DNA of 64,000 bases from Flaviflexus massiliensis (GTDB taxonomy: Bacteria > Actinomycetota > Actinomycetes > Actinomycetales > Actinomycetaceae): the NCBI RefSeq assembly GCF_001375495.1, contig NZ_LN831058.1, positions 186,001 through 250,000 of the forward strand. The letters run 5' to 3'. A program made the position numbers and the translations under genes. Below the pieces are notes generated by a model, which was not told where the DNA came from, searched no databases, and saw nothing but the letters and a program-made list of their open reading frames with translations. Every line of letters starts with the position of its first letter. The first letter of the stretch is position 1. This document shows, in pieces, positions 42,793 through 50,382 of the stretch.

Positions 42793-43557
42793 CTAGTGGG
42801 CCGTGATCACGTGCGTCTCCTGCGCTATCGTGGCCAACGTGTCCTTCGGGATCGAGTCATCGGTGATGACCAGATCAAAATCGGACAGGTCCGCCATTTT
42901 GTGCAAGGACGTACGTGTGAACTTGGATGCGGCCACGACCAGCACCGAGAATTCGGCTTTGGACATGGCGAGGGCCTTGAAGGATCCCACTTCCGCATAC
43001 GGGTGATAGACGGCAAGATTGCGGACCGAAGCGGCGCCGACAACGACGGCAGCGGGGCTCAGGTTCGTGATCTCTTCCGTCGCTGTGGGACCGAAGAAAG
43101 CATCCAGTTGAGAATTGTAGATACCACCGAGTGAAATGAGTTTCCCCGTCACTTTGTGGGCCAGCGCCCGCGACATTGCGAGCGAGTTCGTGATGAAAGT
43201 CTTTTGTTGAGTGTCGGTCAACTCATCAACGATCGTCAGTGCGGTCGTCGAGTCGTCAAGAAAAATAGTGGAATAGTCTGCCAGGACCTCGGCCGCGGTC
43301 TTCGCGATCTTTGCTTTCGCTGCCACGTCCTGCATGAGCCTAAAGGAGATCGGGGTTTCCGACCTCGAATTGGTGACCGCCGAGACCTCGCCACGGGAGC
43401 GGCGCACGAGGCGCTTCGCTTCCAGCGTGGCAAGGTCCCGGTACAGGGTCATGGGAGAGACGTCGAAGAGCTCGATGAGTTCGTCGGTGCGGATTACGCC
43501 CCGATCGTAAATGAGCCGAGCCAGATCGTCCTGGCGCTCCTGCTTTGACGCAGTCAC
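42793..43557 (-). CDS. DeoR-family transcriptional regulator
   Basis: The 254-residue protein has a DeoR helix-turn-helix (about 5-60; recognition helix SPMTLYRDLATLE, then RRSRGEVSAV) and the effector domain (IFLDDSTTALT, ITNS, SLGGIYNSQLDAFFG, VAASKFTRTSLHKMAD). The HTH is nearly identical to that of the DeoR at 24803-25585, which suggests overlapping operators. The start is the GTG at 43557, with GGAG seven bases upstream; the longer open frame to 43734 runs into the kinase gene. It lies inside the nine-gene operon, so it likely autoregulates it. Confidence 0.9.
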   Translation of the reverse strand: MTASKQERQDDLARLIYDRGVIRTDELIELFDVSPMTLYRDLATLEAKRLVRRSRGEVSAVTNSRSETPISFRLMQDVAAKAKIAKTAAEVLADYSTIFLDDSTTALTIVDELTDTQQKTFITNSLAMSRALAHKVTGKLISLGGIYNSQLDAFFGPTATEEITNLSPAAVVVGAASVRNLAVYHPYAEVGSFKALAMSKAEFSVLVVAASKFTRTSLHKMADLSDFDLVITDDSIPKDTLATIAQETHVITAH

Positions 43558-43594
43558 CGATATTCTCCGTCCAACCTCCGCCACGTCGGATCCG

Positions 43595-45190
43595 TTATGC
43601 GTTCTTACGCAGGTTGTCGACGTAGTCCACGGATGTGTGGATGTGGTCCTGAACGAGCGGGTACTGAGCGATGTACTGGTCTGCGAAGAACTTGTATTCT
43701 TCGTGACGATCCATGTTCGGCTCAATGTGCTCACGTTCGTGAACCATGTTGTCGGCCGCCTCCTGGACGGAGTCGTACAGGCCGGCGCCGGCTGCTGCGA
43801 GGATGCAGGAGCCGAGGGTCACGGCGTCGCCCACTTCGGTCAAGGTGATGGGGATACCGGTGACGTCGGCATGCATCTGCGTCCACGAACGGGACTTGGT
43901 GGAGCCACCGCAGGCAACGAACTGCTTGACCTCGAAGCCGGCCTCGGCGAGCTTGCGCATGTTGGCTTCCACGCCGTAGCAGACAGCTTCCTGGATGGCC
44001 TTGTACATGTGCTCACGGGTGTGCGAGAGCGACAGGCCTGTCATGACACCGCGTGCCTTCGAATCCGAGTAGGGGGTGCGGTTGCCCTGGAAGTATTCGT
44101 TGATGACGAGACCGTCGCAGCCGATCGGGATATCGGCGGAACGCTGGTTCATGATGTCGTACGTGTTGAGGCCCGTGGACTGCGCTGCCTGCTCGATGTC
44201 AGGCAGGAACTGGTCCTTGAACCACTTGAGAACCGAACCGGAGGACGTGAGAGAGGTTTCGACCGTGTACTGGCCCGGAACCACACCATCGGTGTAGCCG
44301 CCGAAGAAGCCGGGGCCCGAGACAGGTTCTGCGGACTGGCCCGACATGACGTGCGAGGACCCGGTCACGAGCGACATCTTGCCCGGGCGGAGCACATTGA
44401 GGCCGATCTGGCCGTGCCACGCATCGCCACCACCCTGGGCGACGGGGGTGCCGGGGATGAGGCCGAGCTGCTCGGCAGCGCGGCGGGCGAGACCACCCAC
44501 GGGGGTGCCGAGGTCGTTGACCTGGGTGGGGAGCTTGTCGAACACGTCGCCGGCACCGGCCTCTTCGTAGAGGTCGACGGGCCAACCACCGTTGTCACGG
44601 TCGTAGTAGGCACGGTGTGCCGCGGTGTTGATGTTGAGGGTCCACTCCCCCGTCAGCTGGTAGGTCAGCCAGTCCGGGGCGTCGACGAGACGGTAGGCGT
44701 TCTTGTAGGTCTCGGGCTCGTTCTCACGCAGCCAGGCGGCCTTGAACGGGTACCATTCGGCAGTTGGGGGGAGAGTGCCGTTACCGGTGTAGCGGCGTGC
44801 GGCCGACTTCGTGTCGATGACGCGAGCGGCCTGCTCTGTGGCGCGCACGTCCATCCACATGATTGCGGGGCGGAGTGCTTCACCGCTGTTGTCCATCGCC
44901 ACCACGGTCATCGTGGTCGCGTCGTAGGAGATGCCGGCGATCTGGTGCGGCTGGAGGCCTGCGCGTTCCATGACACGGTGCGTGGAGGCAACGAGTGCGC
45001 CCCACCAGTCGGTGGGCGACTGCTCCGCCCAGCCCGGGGCGGGGTGGGTCGTCTTGTAGGTTGTGGCCGCGAAGGCCACGGGGGATCCAGCCAGGTCGAA
45101 GATGCCGACACGGCACGACTCTGTGCCGAAGTCGATACCCATGACGTAGGGTCCGCCGGTCAGCGAGTTCTTGTTTTCAAATGTAGACAA
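43595..45190 (-). CDS. FGGY-family kinase, ribulokinase/ribitol-kinase-like
   Basis: The protein (531 residues from TTG 45190) has YVMGIDFGTESCRVGIFD, THPAPGWAEQSP, AGISYDATTMTVVAMD, WMDVRATEQAARV, a signature-like EWYPFKAAWLRENEPE, and FVACGGSTKSRSWTQMHADV. The DFGTES loop and D-A-T-x-x-T-V segment suit the D-ribulokinase/ribitol-kinase branch, although the substrate is unproven. I prefer the TTG at 45190 because GGTGGAG lies just before it; a GTG at 45202 adds four residues without a site. It follows the HAD phosphatase gene by 24 bases, near the head of the nine-gene operon. Confidence 0.87.
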   Translation of the reverse strand: MSTFENKNSLTGGPYVMGIDFGTESCRVGIFDLAGSPVAFAATTYKTTHPAPGWAEQSPTDWWGALVASTHRVMERAGLQPHQIAGISYDATTMTVVAMDNSGEALRPAIMWMDVRATEQAARVIDTKSAARRYTGNGTLPPTAEWYPFKAAWLRENEPETYKNAYRLVDAPDWLTYQLTGEWTLNINTAAHRAYYDRDNGGWPVDLYEEAGAGDVFDKLPTQVNDLGTPVGGLARRAAEQLGLIPGTPVAQGGGDAWHGQIGLNVLRPGKMSLVTGSSHVMSGQSAEPVSGPGFFGGYTDGVVPGQYTVETSLTSSGSVLKWFKDQFLPDIEQAAQSTGLNTYDIMNQRSADIPIGCDGLVINEYFQGNRTPYSDSKARGVMTGLSLSHTREHMYKAIQEAVCYGVEANMRKLAEAGFEVKQFVACGGSTKSRSWTQMHADVTGIPITLTEVGDAVTLGSCILAAAGAGLYDSVQEAADNMVHEREHIEPNMDRHEEYKFFADQYIAQYPLVQDHIHTSVDYVDNLRKNA

Positions 45191-45214
45191 TGTGTTCTCC
45201 ACCTCGAGTTAGTT

Positions 45215-46066
45215 TTAGTCTTCGTCTTCGTCGGTCCAGCCCCAGTCGGAGCGAATGCTCTCCGGGATCAGGTGGTCGACTCGGTTCAGTACATATGTTG
45301 GCTGATGCTTCTCATCCAGCGCCTGTGCTTCCTCCAGGGTGGAGTCGCCGGTGAGGACGAGAGTGGATGCCATTCCGGTATTGACGGCCATTCCAATATC
45401 GGTCGAGAGGCGGTCGCCCACCATCATGCAGTTGCGTGGGTCGACGTCGAGATCTCCGAGGGCGGCTTCAAGCATCGCCGGCTCGGGCTTGCCCATGTTG
45501 GCCTTCAGTTTCGTTCCGGTCGTTGCCTCGATGGCGGCGACAATGCCAGCAGCATCGGGTTCCCCTCTTCCCCCGGGGAACGGGCAGAACTTGTCCGGAT
45601 TCGTGGTAATGAGGAATGCCCGCTTGTGGAACCAGATGGCGTCAAAGGCGATCTGGAGCTTCCGGTATTCAAAAGTGCGGTCGTAGGAGGCGATAACGAT
45701 ATCGATTTCCTCCGGGTTCTCACTCATCTTGATCCCCGCTTCGCGCAGGGCCTTCTTGAGCGGTTCTTCCGAGATCGGGTAGACGGTGGCGTTCGGGTAG
45801 TGCATCTTGAGCCAGCGGGTCGTGGTGACGACGGTGTTTGCGATCTCGTCAAGCGGAGTGGGGATACCGAGACGATCAAGCTTTTCCTTGTAATCGTCGG
45901 GATCCTTCGTCGGGTTGTTGGACAGAAACCTGACGGGTTTACCCAAGGAGCGCAACCCCTCAATCAGGCGCTTTGCTCCGGGAAGCAAATGATCACCTAG
46001 GTAGAGTGTTCCATCCTGATCGAAAATGTATGCATCGTATAGCTTTTCCGGTGAGGAAAGAATCAT
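45215..46066 (-). CDS. HAD-superfamily class IIA (NagD/PGP-like) phosphatase
   Basis: The 283-residue protein has motif I FDQDGTLYLGDHLLPGA, motif II FLSNNPTKDP, a class IIA cap with TTNPDKFCPFPGGRGEPDA, and MVGDRLSTDIGMAVNTGM as motif IV. Members hydrolyse nucleotide or sugar monophosphates such as glycerol 3-phosphate, phosphoglycolate or 4-nitrophenyl phosphate. In this operon it could remove dead-end phosphorylated polyols or release a free polyol. AAGGAG is ten bases before the ATG. It is second in the operon, 41 bases after the membrane protein gene, and has a strongly acidic C-terminus (TDEDED). Confidence 0.9.
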   Translation of the reverse strand: MILSSPEKLYDAYIFDQDGTLYLGDHLLPGAKRLIEGLRSLGKPVRFLSNNPTKDPDDYKEKLDRLGIPTPLDEIANTVVTTTRWLKMHYPNATVYPISEEPLKKALREAGIKMSENPEEIDIVIASYDRTFEYRKLQIAFDAIWFHKRAFLITTNPDKFCPFPGGRGEPDAAGIVAAIEATTGTKLKANMGKPEPAMLEAALGDLDVDPRNCMMVGDRLSTDIGMAVNTGMASTLVLTGDSTLEEAQALDEKHQPTYVLNRVDHLIPESIRSDWGWTDEDED

Positions 46067-46107
46067 TGGGGCTGCGCTCCTTGGATTTTATTGTGTGGTT
46101 GATTCGC

Positions 46108-47136
46108 TTACGCGAGGATGGCGGTGAAAACGTAAAGAACGGTGGTACCGATCCAGATGGCGAATGCCGGGGGGTCAATGTGGGTGTCGCCGTTGGCGTT
46201 CGTCATGCGCGACAGAGCCTCACCGAGGAGACCGCCAAGTGCACCGACGATACCGCCGATAACAACTGCGACGACGACCATGACGTCACCGCTCCACTCG
46301 GCGATGTTCGAGGTACCAACAAGGATGGGAGCAAACTTGAGGGCTGCGATCGAAGCAAGAATCGTCATGTGGTGGGTAACCGGGGTCTTCATGCCGAGCG
46401 ACAGGAAGATGAGGGTCACGGCGGAGATGGCCCAGCCAATGAGCTGTGCGTAGCCCACGATCGCGGTGTCTCCACCAGTTGCCTGGAAGAAGTAGACAAC
46501 GATCATGATGGTGGCGAATGCGGACATGAGACCCGACACGAAGCCGTGCATCGCGGTGATGCCCCAGCCTTCCTGGTGCTCAACCCAGTGCTTACCCTCG
46601 CCGACCTCGAGCAGGCCGTGATCCTTCGTGGAGAACAGGCCGGTGCTGCCCCAGATGAAACGGATCGCGATCGAAACGATCACGATGGTGAGAGCAACGG
46701 TATCGGTCCAGCCGATGACCTCGCTGCCGTAGTGGAGGGCGGGGTCGGAGACCGACAGTGCCGGAACTTCTGCCAGGAGGTTGTTGAGCAGGTAGCCGAT
46801 CATACCGAACACACCACCGACGGCGAGAACGTCGGAACGTCCAATGCCGGCGAGCGGGGTGACGATATCGCGGCCATTTGCGCCGCCTGCCATGACACCC
46901 TTCTTAGCTGCGTACGCTGCTGCAGCGGCGCCACCAAGGAAAGCGATGTGCGGACCGAAGACAGGGCCGAAAACGACGGAGCCCATGAAGAACGACACGT
47001 CCATGCCACCCAGGTAGCCGCCGAGGCCAACCAGGTAGGCGAGACCGGTGAAGATAAAGGCGGTCTGACCGCCGATTGCTGCGCCAAAGGCTCCGCCGCC
47101 GAAGGAGGCGACGAGCCATAAGAGATCAAATTCCAC
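46108..47136 (-). CDS. uncharacterised polytopic membrane protein, candidate transporter
   Basis: I do not recognise a named family for this 342-residue protein. It has about nine or ten hydrophobic segments rich in glycine and alanine, no signal peptide and few charged loops. Two regions look like repeats: residues 61-122 (GPHIAFLGGAAAAAYA, then DVLAVGGVFGMIGYLL) and 254-308 (THHMTILASIAALKFA, then DVMVVVAVVIGGIVGALGG). Internal duplication is common in secondary transporters. The start is GTG 47136 with AGAGGA seven bases upstream. It heads the nine-gene catabolic operon, which otherwise lacks any uptake gene, so polyol transport is a reasonable but untested guess. Confidence 0.8.
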   Translation of the reverse strand: MEFDLLWLVASFGGGAFGAAIGGQTAFIFTGLAYLVGLGGYLGGMDVSFFMGSVVFGPVFGPHIAFLGGAAAAAYAAKKGVMAGGANGRDIVTPLAGIGRSDVLAVGGVFGMIGYLLNNLLAEVPALSVSDPALHYGSEVIGWTDTVALTIVIVSIAIRFIWGSTGLFSTKDHGLLEVGEGKHWVEHQEGWGITAMHGFVSGLMSAFATIMIVVYFFQATGGDTAIVGYAQLIGWAISAVTLIFLSLGMKTPVTHHMTILASIAALKFAPILVGTSNIAEWSGDVMVVVAVVIGGIVGALGGLLGEALSRMTNANGDTHIDPPAFAIWIGTTVLYVFTAILA

Positions 47137-47328
47137 GTTGAAATCCTCTTTTAGTTTGTGGGGCTGAATGCGCCGTGCATCTTAGACAGGTAGATGCAGC
47201 TTCCTCCGCCTACTTTGGTGGAGAAAAACTGCGACGCTTGGAGACTTACTAGCGAGCTGGGCCCGCTAGGTCCTGTTATATGACAGCGATTGAGTTCACT
47301 GGCGCCGACGCTCCGAGGACCAAATACC

Positions 47329-47346
47329 TTCATATCGAGATATGAA
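47329..47346. promoter_or_regulatory. perfect palindrome, candidate operator
   Basis: Eight-base arms with a GA centre form a perfect inverted repeat about 190-210 bases upstream of the membrane protein start. No matching copy was noticed elsewhere in the window. Confidence 0.4.
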
Positions 47347-47632
47347 CGCGCGGTATTCACCCCGGCCCATGTCATTGCTCGGTCGGACTTCTCTTCAAGA
47401 CTGCCAGCAACACCATCAGAAAGTCCCGCACCGCGCGACACAAGCCCTACCGGATAGTAGGTTTGTGATGCTCTCACGGTCATCGCGAGCCTCCCTTCTG
47501 ACGTCCTTGCCAGCTACTGAACCAAAACACCGATGTTGTGGTCACGCCGTCACGGTAGACAGTAACAGTATGCATGTTAATTTCCCCATCCGCTTGGTTT
47601 TTTGCACCAATTCCCGACTTAGTTGCCATATT

Positions 47633-47648
47633 GTGCAACCACTTGCAC
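47633..47648. promoter_or_regulatory. inverted repeat GTGCAA-N4-TTGCAC, candidate operator
   Basis: Six-base perfect arms with a four-base spacer, plus an extra TTGCAC at 47602-47607. It resembles repressor sites by symmetry only and lies about 135 bases before the HAD gene. Confidence 0.35.
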
Positions 47649-47771
47649 GATTTCTTGACAGGAAATGAATGAAGCTCTAGGGAAACCAAGCGCCAGTGAT
47701 TGCCGGCTCCGGGCCTCCGGGGTAGGCGTGAGACTGCGACCGGGACCCTAGGAGGTTGTTGTCACGTGAAC

Positions 47772-47777
47772 TAGAGT
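47772..47777 (+). promoter_or_regulatory. -10 element TAGAGT of a probable leaderless mRNA
   Basis: TAGAGT fits TANNNT and ends six bases before the GTG start at 47784. The same geometry occurs before four other genes in the window. No ribosome site is at a usable distance. Confidence 0.55.
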
Positions 47778-47783
47778 TGCCAT

Positions 47784-48647
47784 GTGAAGACACAAGCGAC
47801 TCCTGTACTGAATCTCAACGAACTACCTTGGCCAGCAGATCAGCCCGAGCACTTTATTTTCGATGTTGACGGCACCCTGACCGACGAGCATTCGGTCACG
47901 CACCAGCCCACGATTGATGCCCTGAAAGCCGTGCACAATGCCGGATATCCCATCACTCTCGCAACCGGCCGGGTCCTCCACGCCGGCATCTCCCTCCTCG
48001 ACCGAGCAGGGATCGACGGCTGGGTGATCGCCAATTGCGGTTCGGTCGTGTGGGACGGCACCGAGGTTGTGCACGAGTACCCGATGCCAACAGATCAGCT
48101 CAAGGCATTCATTGAACTTGGTCGCAGCATCGGAGTGGTCCCGGCCGTGTACTTCACGGACAGCATCGTCATGGATGCCGCAGATTTCAATATCGATAAC
48201 GGTCAGCACAACCTCCTGAAGGTGGCGACCAACGCCAACGAGGGCCAGCCCATCGAGCAGGCCGATCTGTTCAGCATTGACCTGTCGCACGCGACAAAGG
48301 TCCAGTTCGGTGGCGACGCCACCATCCTCGACAAGTTCCAGGACCGGGTTCTGACTCAGTTCCCCGAGGCCGTTCGTGGGCATCCCTACGCCCTCGAAAT
48401 CACTCCCGACGGTATCGACAAGTGGACCGGAATCTCCGCCGCCCTTCAGGACCGCGGACTCAGTGCCGAGGGTGCCCTGGGCGTGGGTGACTCCGGAAAC
48501 GACGTTCCCTGGCTCCCCAAGGTCGGCATCTCCATTGCCGCACCCCAGTCCACCCCGGACGTTATTGCTGTCTCGGACTTTGTACTGCCCGATATTGACT
48601 TCCCCGTTGCCGAACTTATGCAATCTATTGTGAGGAGAACTCGATGA
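47784..48647 (+). CDS. HAD-superfamily (Cof-type) phosphatase
   Basis: The 287-residue protein has nucleophile motif IFDVDGTLTDEHSVT, ATGR motif II, a Cof-type cap and GVGDSGNDVPWLPKVGIS motif IV, similar to the partial gene at 1-416. It would dephosphorylate a sugar phosphate. The GTG at 47784 has no ribosome site. AGGAGG at 47750 is 28 bases away and would instead serve a GTG at 47766 that meets a stop after two codons. TAGAGT six bases before the GTG points to a leaderless start. Its stop overlaps the ATG of the SMP-30 gene. Confidence 0.88.
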   Translation: MKTQATPVLNLNELPWPADQPEHFIFDVDGTLTDEHSVTHQPTIDALKAVHNAGYPITLATGRVLHAGISLLDRAGIDGWVIANCGSVVWDGTEVVHEYPMPTDQLKAFIELGRSIGVVPAVYFTDSIVMDAADFNIDNGQHNLLKVATNANEGQPIEQADLFSIDLSHATKVQFGGDATILDKFQDRVLTQFPEAVRGHPYALEITPDGIDKWTGISAALQDRGLSAEGALGVGDSGNDVPWLPKVGISIAAPQSTPDVIAVSDFVLPDIDFPVAELMQSIVRRTR

Positions 48648-49483
48648 CCCCCGAACAGATCACAGACCCGATCGCGTACCACGGTGAAGGACCGTGCTGG
48701 CACGAGTCGTGGGGCGGTATCCGGTGGGTGGATATGCTGGCCGGCGACCTGCTCACACTGAACGGAGATGGCGAAGTCGACCGCCTTCACGTCGGTAAGG
48801 TTGCGGCGTTCGTACGCCCCCGCACACGCGGTGGCTACGTTGTGGGATTGGAAAACACGATTGGTCTGGCCAGTTCACCGTTTGGGGATCCCGAACCCCA
48901 GGCGCATTTCTGGGATGATGCGAACCTCCGCTTTAACGAGGGTGGCTGCGATCCGTGGGGTCATCTCTACTGCGGCTCCATGCCCTACGACAGGACCGAG
49001 GGTGCGGGCTCCCTCTACAAAGTGGATCCAGAGGGCAACCGGACCGTTGTCCTCCCCCATGTCACCACGTCGAACGGCATCGCCTTCTCTCCCGATGGCA
49101 CCCGCGCCTACTACAACGACACGAAGCTCCGCCAAACCGACGTCTTCGATGTCGTGGACGGGGAGCTCACCAACCGGAGGGCGTTCGCTAGCTCAGATGG
49201 TGCGAGCAACGATGGCCTGACCGTGGATTCCGAGGGCAACATCTGGGTGGCCATGAACCGTCAAGGCAAAGTCCGCCTCTACTCCCCCGAGGCTGAGATC
49301 GTGACGGAGATTCACTTGCCCGTGCAGCTCGTCACCGCATGCACTCTGGGCGGGGATGACATGCGCACCCTCTACATCACCACGTCCCGGGAAAACCTCG
49401 AGGATCCGGAACCGGAGGCAGGCGCCCTGTTTGCAGTGAAGGTTGACGTGCCGGGAATGCCCGTCGCGGAATATGCCGGGTAA
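48644..49483 (+). CDS. SMP-30/gluconolactonase family lactonase
   Basis: The 279-residue protein is a six-bladed beta-propeller of the SMP-30/LRE family. The expected calcium ligands are in place: E15 in GEGPCWH, the asparagine in TTSNGIAFSPD and the aspartate in SNDGLTVDSEGN. Such enzymes hydrolyse sugar-acid lactones (for example glucono-, xylono- or arabinono-lactone) formed by sugar dehydrogenases. Here this would link an aldose dehydrogenase route to the island. It overlaps the HAD gene by four bases (ATGA) and is followed 17 bases later by a P-loop kinase gene. The exact lactone is unknown. Confidence 0.9.
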   Translation: MTPEQITDPIAYHGEGPCWHESWGGIRWVDMLAGDLLTLNGDGEVDRLHVGKVAAFVRPRTRGGYVVGLENTIGLASSPFGDPEPQAHFWDDANLRFNEGGCDPWGHLYCGSMPYDRTEGAGSLYKVDPEGNRTVVLPHVTTSNGIAFSPDGTRAYYNDTKLRQTDVFDVVDGELTNRRAFASSDGASNDGLTVDSEGNIWVAMNRQGKVRLYSPEAEIVTEIHLPVQLVTACTLGGDDMRTLYITTSRENLEDPEPEAGALFAVKVDVPGMPVAEYAG

Positions 49484-49488
49484 CGGGA

Positions 49489-49494
49489 TATTCT
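49489..49494 (+). promoter_or_regulatory. -10 element TATTCT of a probable leaderless mRNA
   Basis: TATTCT ends six bases before the GTG at 49501, immediately after the lactonase stop codon. No ribosome site is visible. Confidence 0.55.
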
Positions 49495-49500
49495 AAAGTC

Positions 49501-50154
49501 GTGACGACGAACCTGACCGACGACGGTGCACTCTTTGATCTCCCGCCCCACGAGCGTAAGCCTCATGCACGGGTGATCTTAGTGACCGGTCCGTCCGGAT
49601 CCGGGAAGACGAGATTCACGAACCGGACGGGCCTGCCCGTTGTGTCGCTCGACGACTTTTACTTTGACGATGATCATCCCGGCCTGCCCCGCAAGCACGG
49701 CATCATCGACTGGGACAGCCCCGAGTGCTGGGATCAGGAAGGTGCTTTCCAGGCTCTCCTAGGGTTGTCCAGCAAGGGAGAAACTGTCGTTCCCGTCTAC
49801 GACATTCCCACCAACTCCCGCATCGGGAAACGCACCATCGACCTCGAGGGCTCACGAATCTTCCTCGCCGAGGGCATCTTCGCTGCCGAACTCGTTGACC
49901 TGTGCAAGAAGGAGGGGATCCTGGCCGATGCTCTCTGCATCTCCCGCCCCCGCCTCCAAACCTTCTGGTTCAGGCTCATGAGGGACCTGGATGAGGCCCG
50001 CAAGCCCCCCATTCCCCTCATCCGCCGCGGCATCTCCCACCTCATTCACGAACCCGAGGTCTATCGCAGCCTCGTGGCGAGGGGATTCCGCAGGGTCTCG
50101 ATCGTCGAGGCACACGAGACCCTCACCCAGCTTCTCGCCAAGCAACGAAACTAG
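49501..50154 (+). CDS. P-loop kinase, uridine-kinase-like
   Basis: The 217-residue protein has a Walker A motif GPSGSGKTRFT (about 30-40), a VVSLDDFYFDDDHPGLPR segment with the substrate/magnesium aspartates typical of the uridine kinase/phosphoribulokinase group, DWDSPECWD, and LAEGIFAAEL as a Walker-B-like strand. It ends with a basic lid helix region (RLMRDLDEARKPP). Small actinobacterial proteins of this kind are annotated as uridine kinase or ATP-binding protein; the phosphate acceptor is not certain. The start is GTG without a ribosome site but with a TATTCT box six bases upstream. A strong terminator follows. Confidence 0.85.
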   Translation: MTTNLTDDGALFDLPPHERKPHARVILVTGPSGSGKTRFTNRTGLPVVSLDDFYFDDDHPGLPRKHGIIDWDSPECWDQEGAFQALLGLSSKGETVVPVYDIPTNSRIGKRTIDLEGSRIFLAEGIFAAELVDLCKKEGILADALCISRPRLQTFWFRLMRDLDEARKPPIPLIRRGISHLIHEPEVYRSLVARGFRRVSIVEAHETLTQLLAKQRN

Positions 50155-50195
50155 ACGCAACAAAACAAGCTTGCGAACTAGAAGTCTCCAAGGCC

Positions 50196-50230
50196 GGGTG
50201 GTACGCGGAATTCCGTGTACCACCCCTTTT
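50196..50230 (+). terminator. classic rho-independent terminator
   Basis: A 15-bp stem with one wobble pair (50196-50210 with 50211-50225) is followed by CTTTTATTTC, one of the few U-tracts in the window. Confidence 0.9.
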
Positions 50231-50287
50231 ATTTCAAGTTAGCCGATGTATTTCGGGTTAGCCGATGGAGTTTGTGGCTTTCAAAAG

Positions 50288-50339
50288 CGAATGGGTGTGT
50301 GGTGATACGCACCAAGCGTTTCACCACACACCCAATTCG
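50288..50339 (-). terminator. hairpin terminator of the dehydrogenase at 50383
   Basis: A perfect 14-bp stem (50292-50305 with 50321-50334), extended by CGAA/TTCG after a one-base bulge, lies 44 bases after the stop of the minus-strand gene. Confidence 0.8.
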
Positions 50340-50382
50340 TCTCTCATGAGTTTCCTTCTGGATCACCTACAGGATCACGGCT

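Larger units (their letters stand above)
47137..47783. other. divergent control region upstream of the nine-gene operon
   Basis: This 647-bp region has no convincing gene. It contains the perfect palindrome TTCATATC-GA-GATATGAA (47329-47346), a GTGCAA-CCAC-TTGCAC inverted repeat (47633-47648) with another TTGCAC at 47602, and, at the right end, the probable leaderless promoter of the HAD gene. The palindromes are candidate regulator sites for the operon reading left. Confidence 0.6.

Noticed and set aside
47151-47483. 110-codon minus-strand frame in the control region
   Set aside because: No recognisable motif, no ribosome site, and it would overlap the palindrome at 47329; composition looks random.
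47750-47774. AGGAGG followed by GTG at 47766 as the start of the HAD gene
   Set aside because: The GTG is followed by AAC and a TAG stop, so it cannot start the gene; a leaderless GTG at 47784 explains the sequence better.
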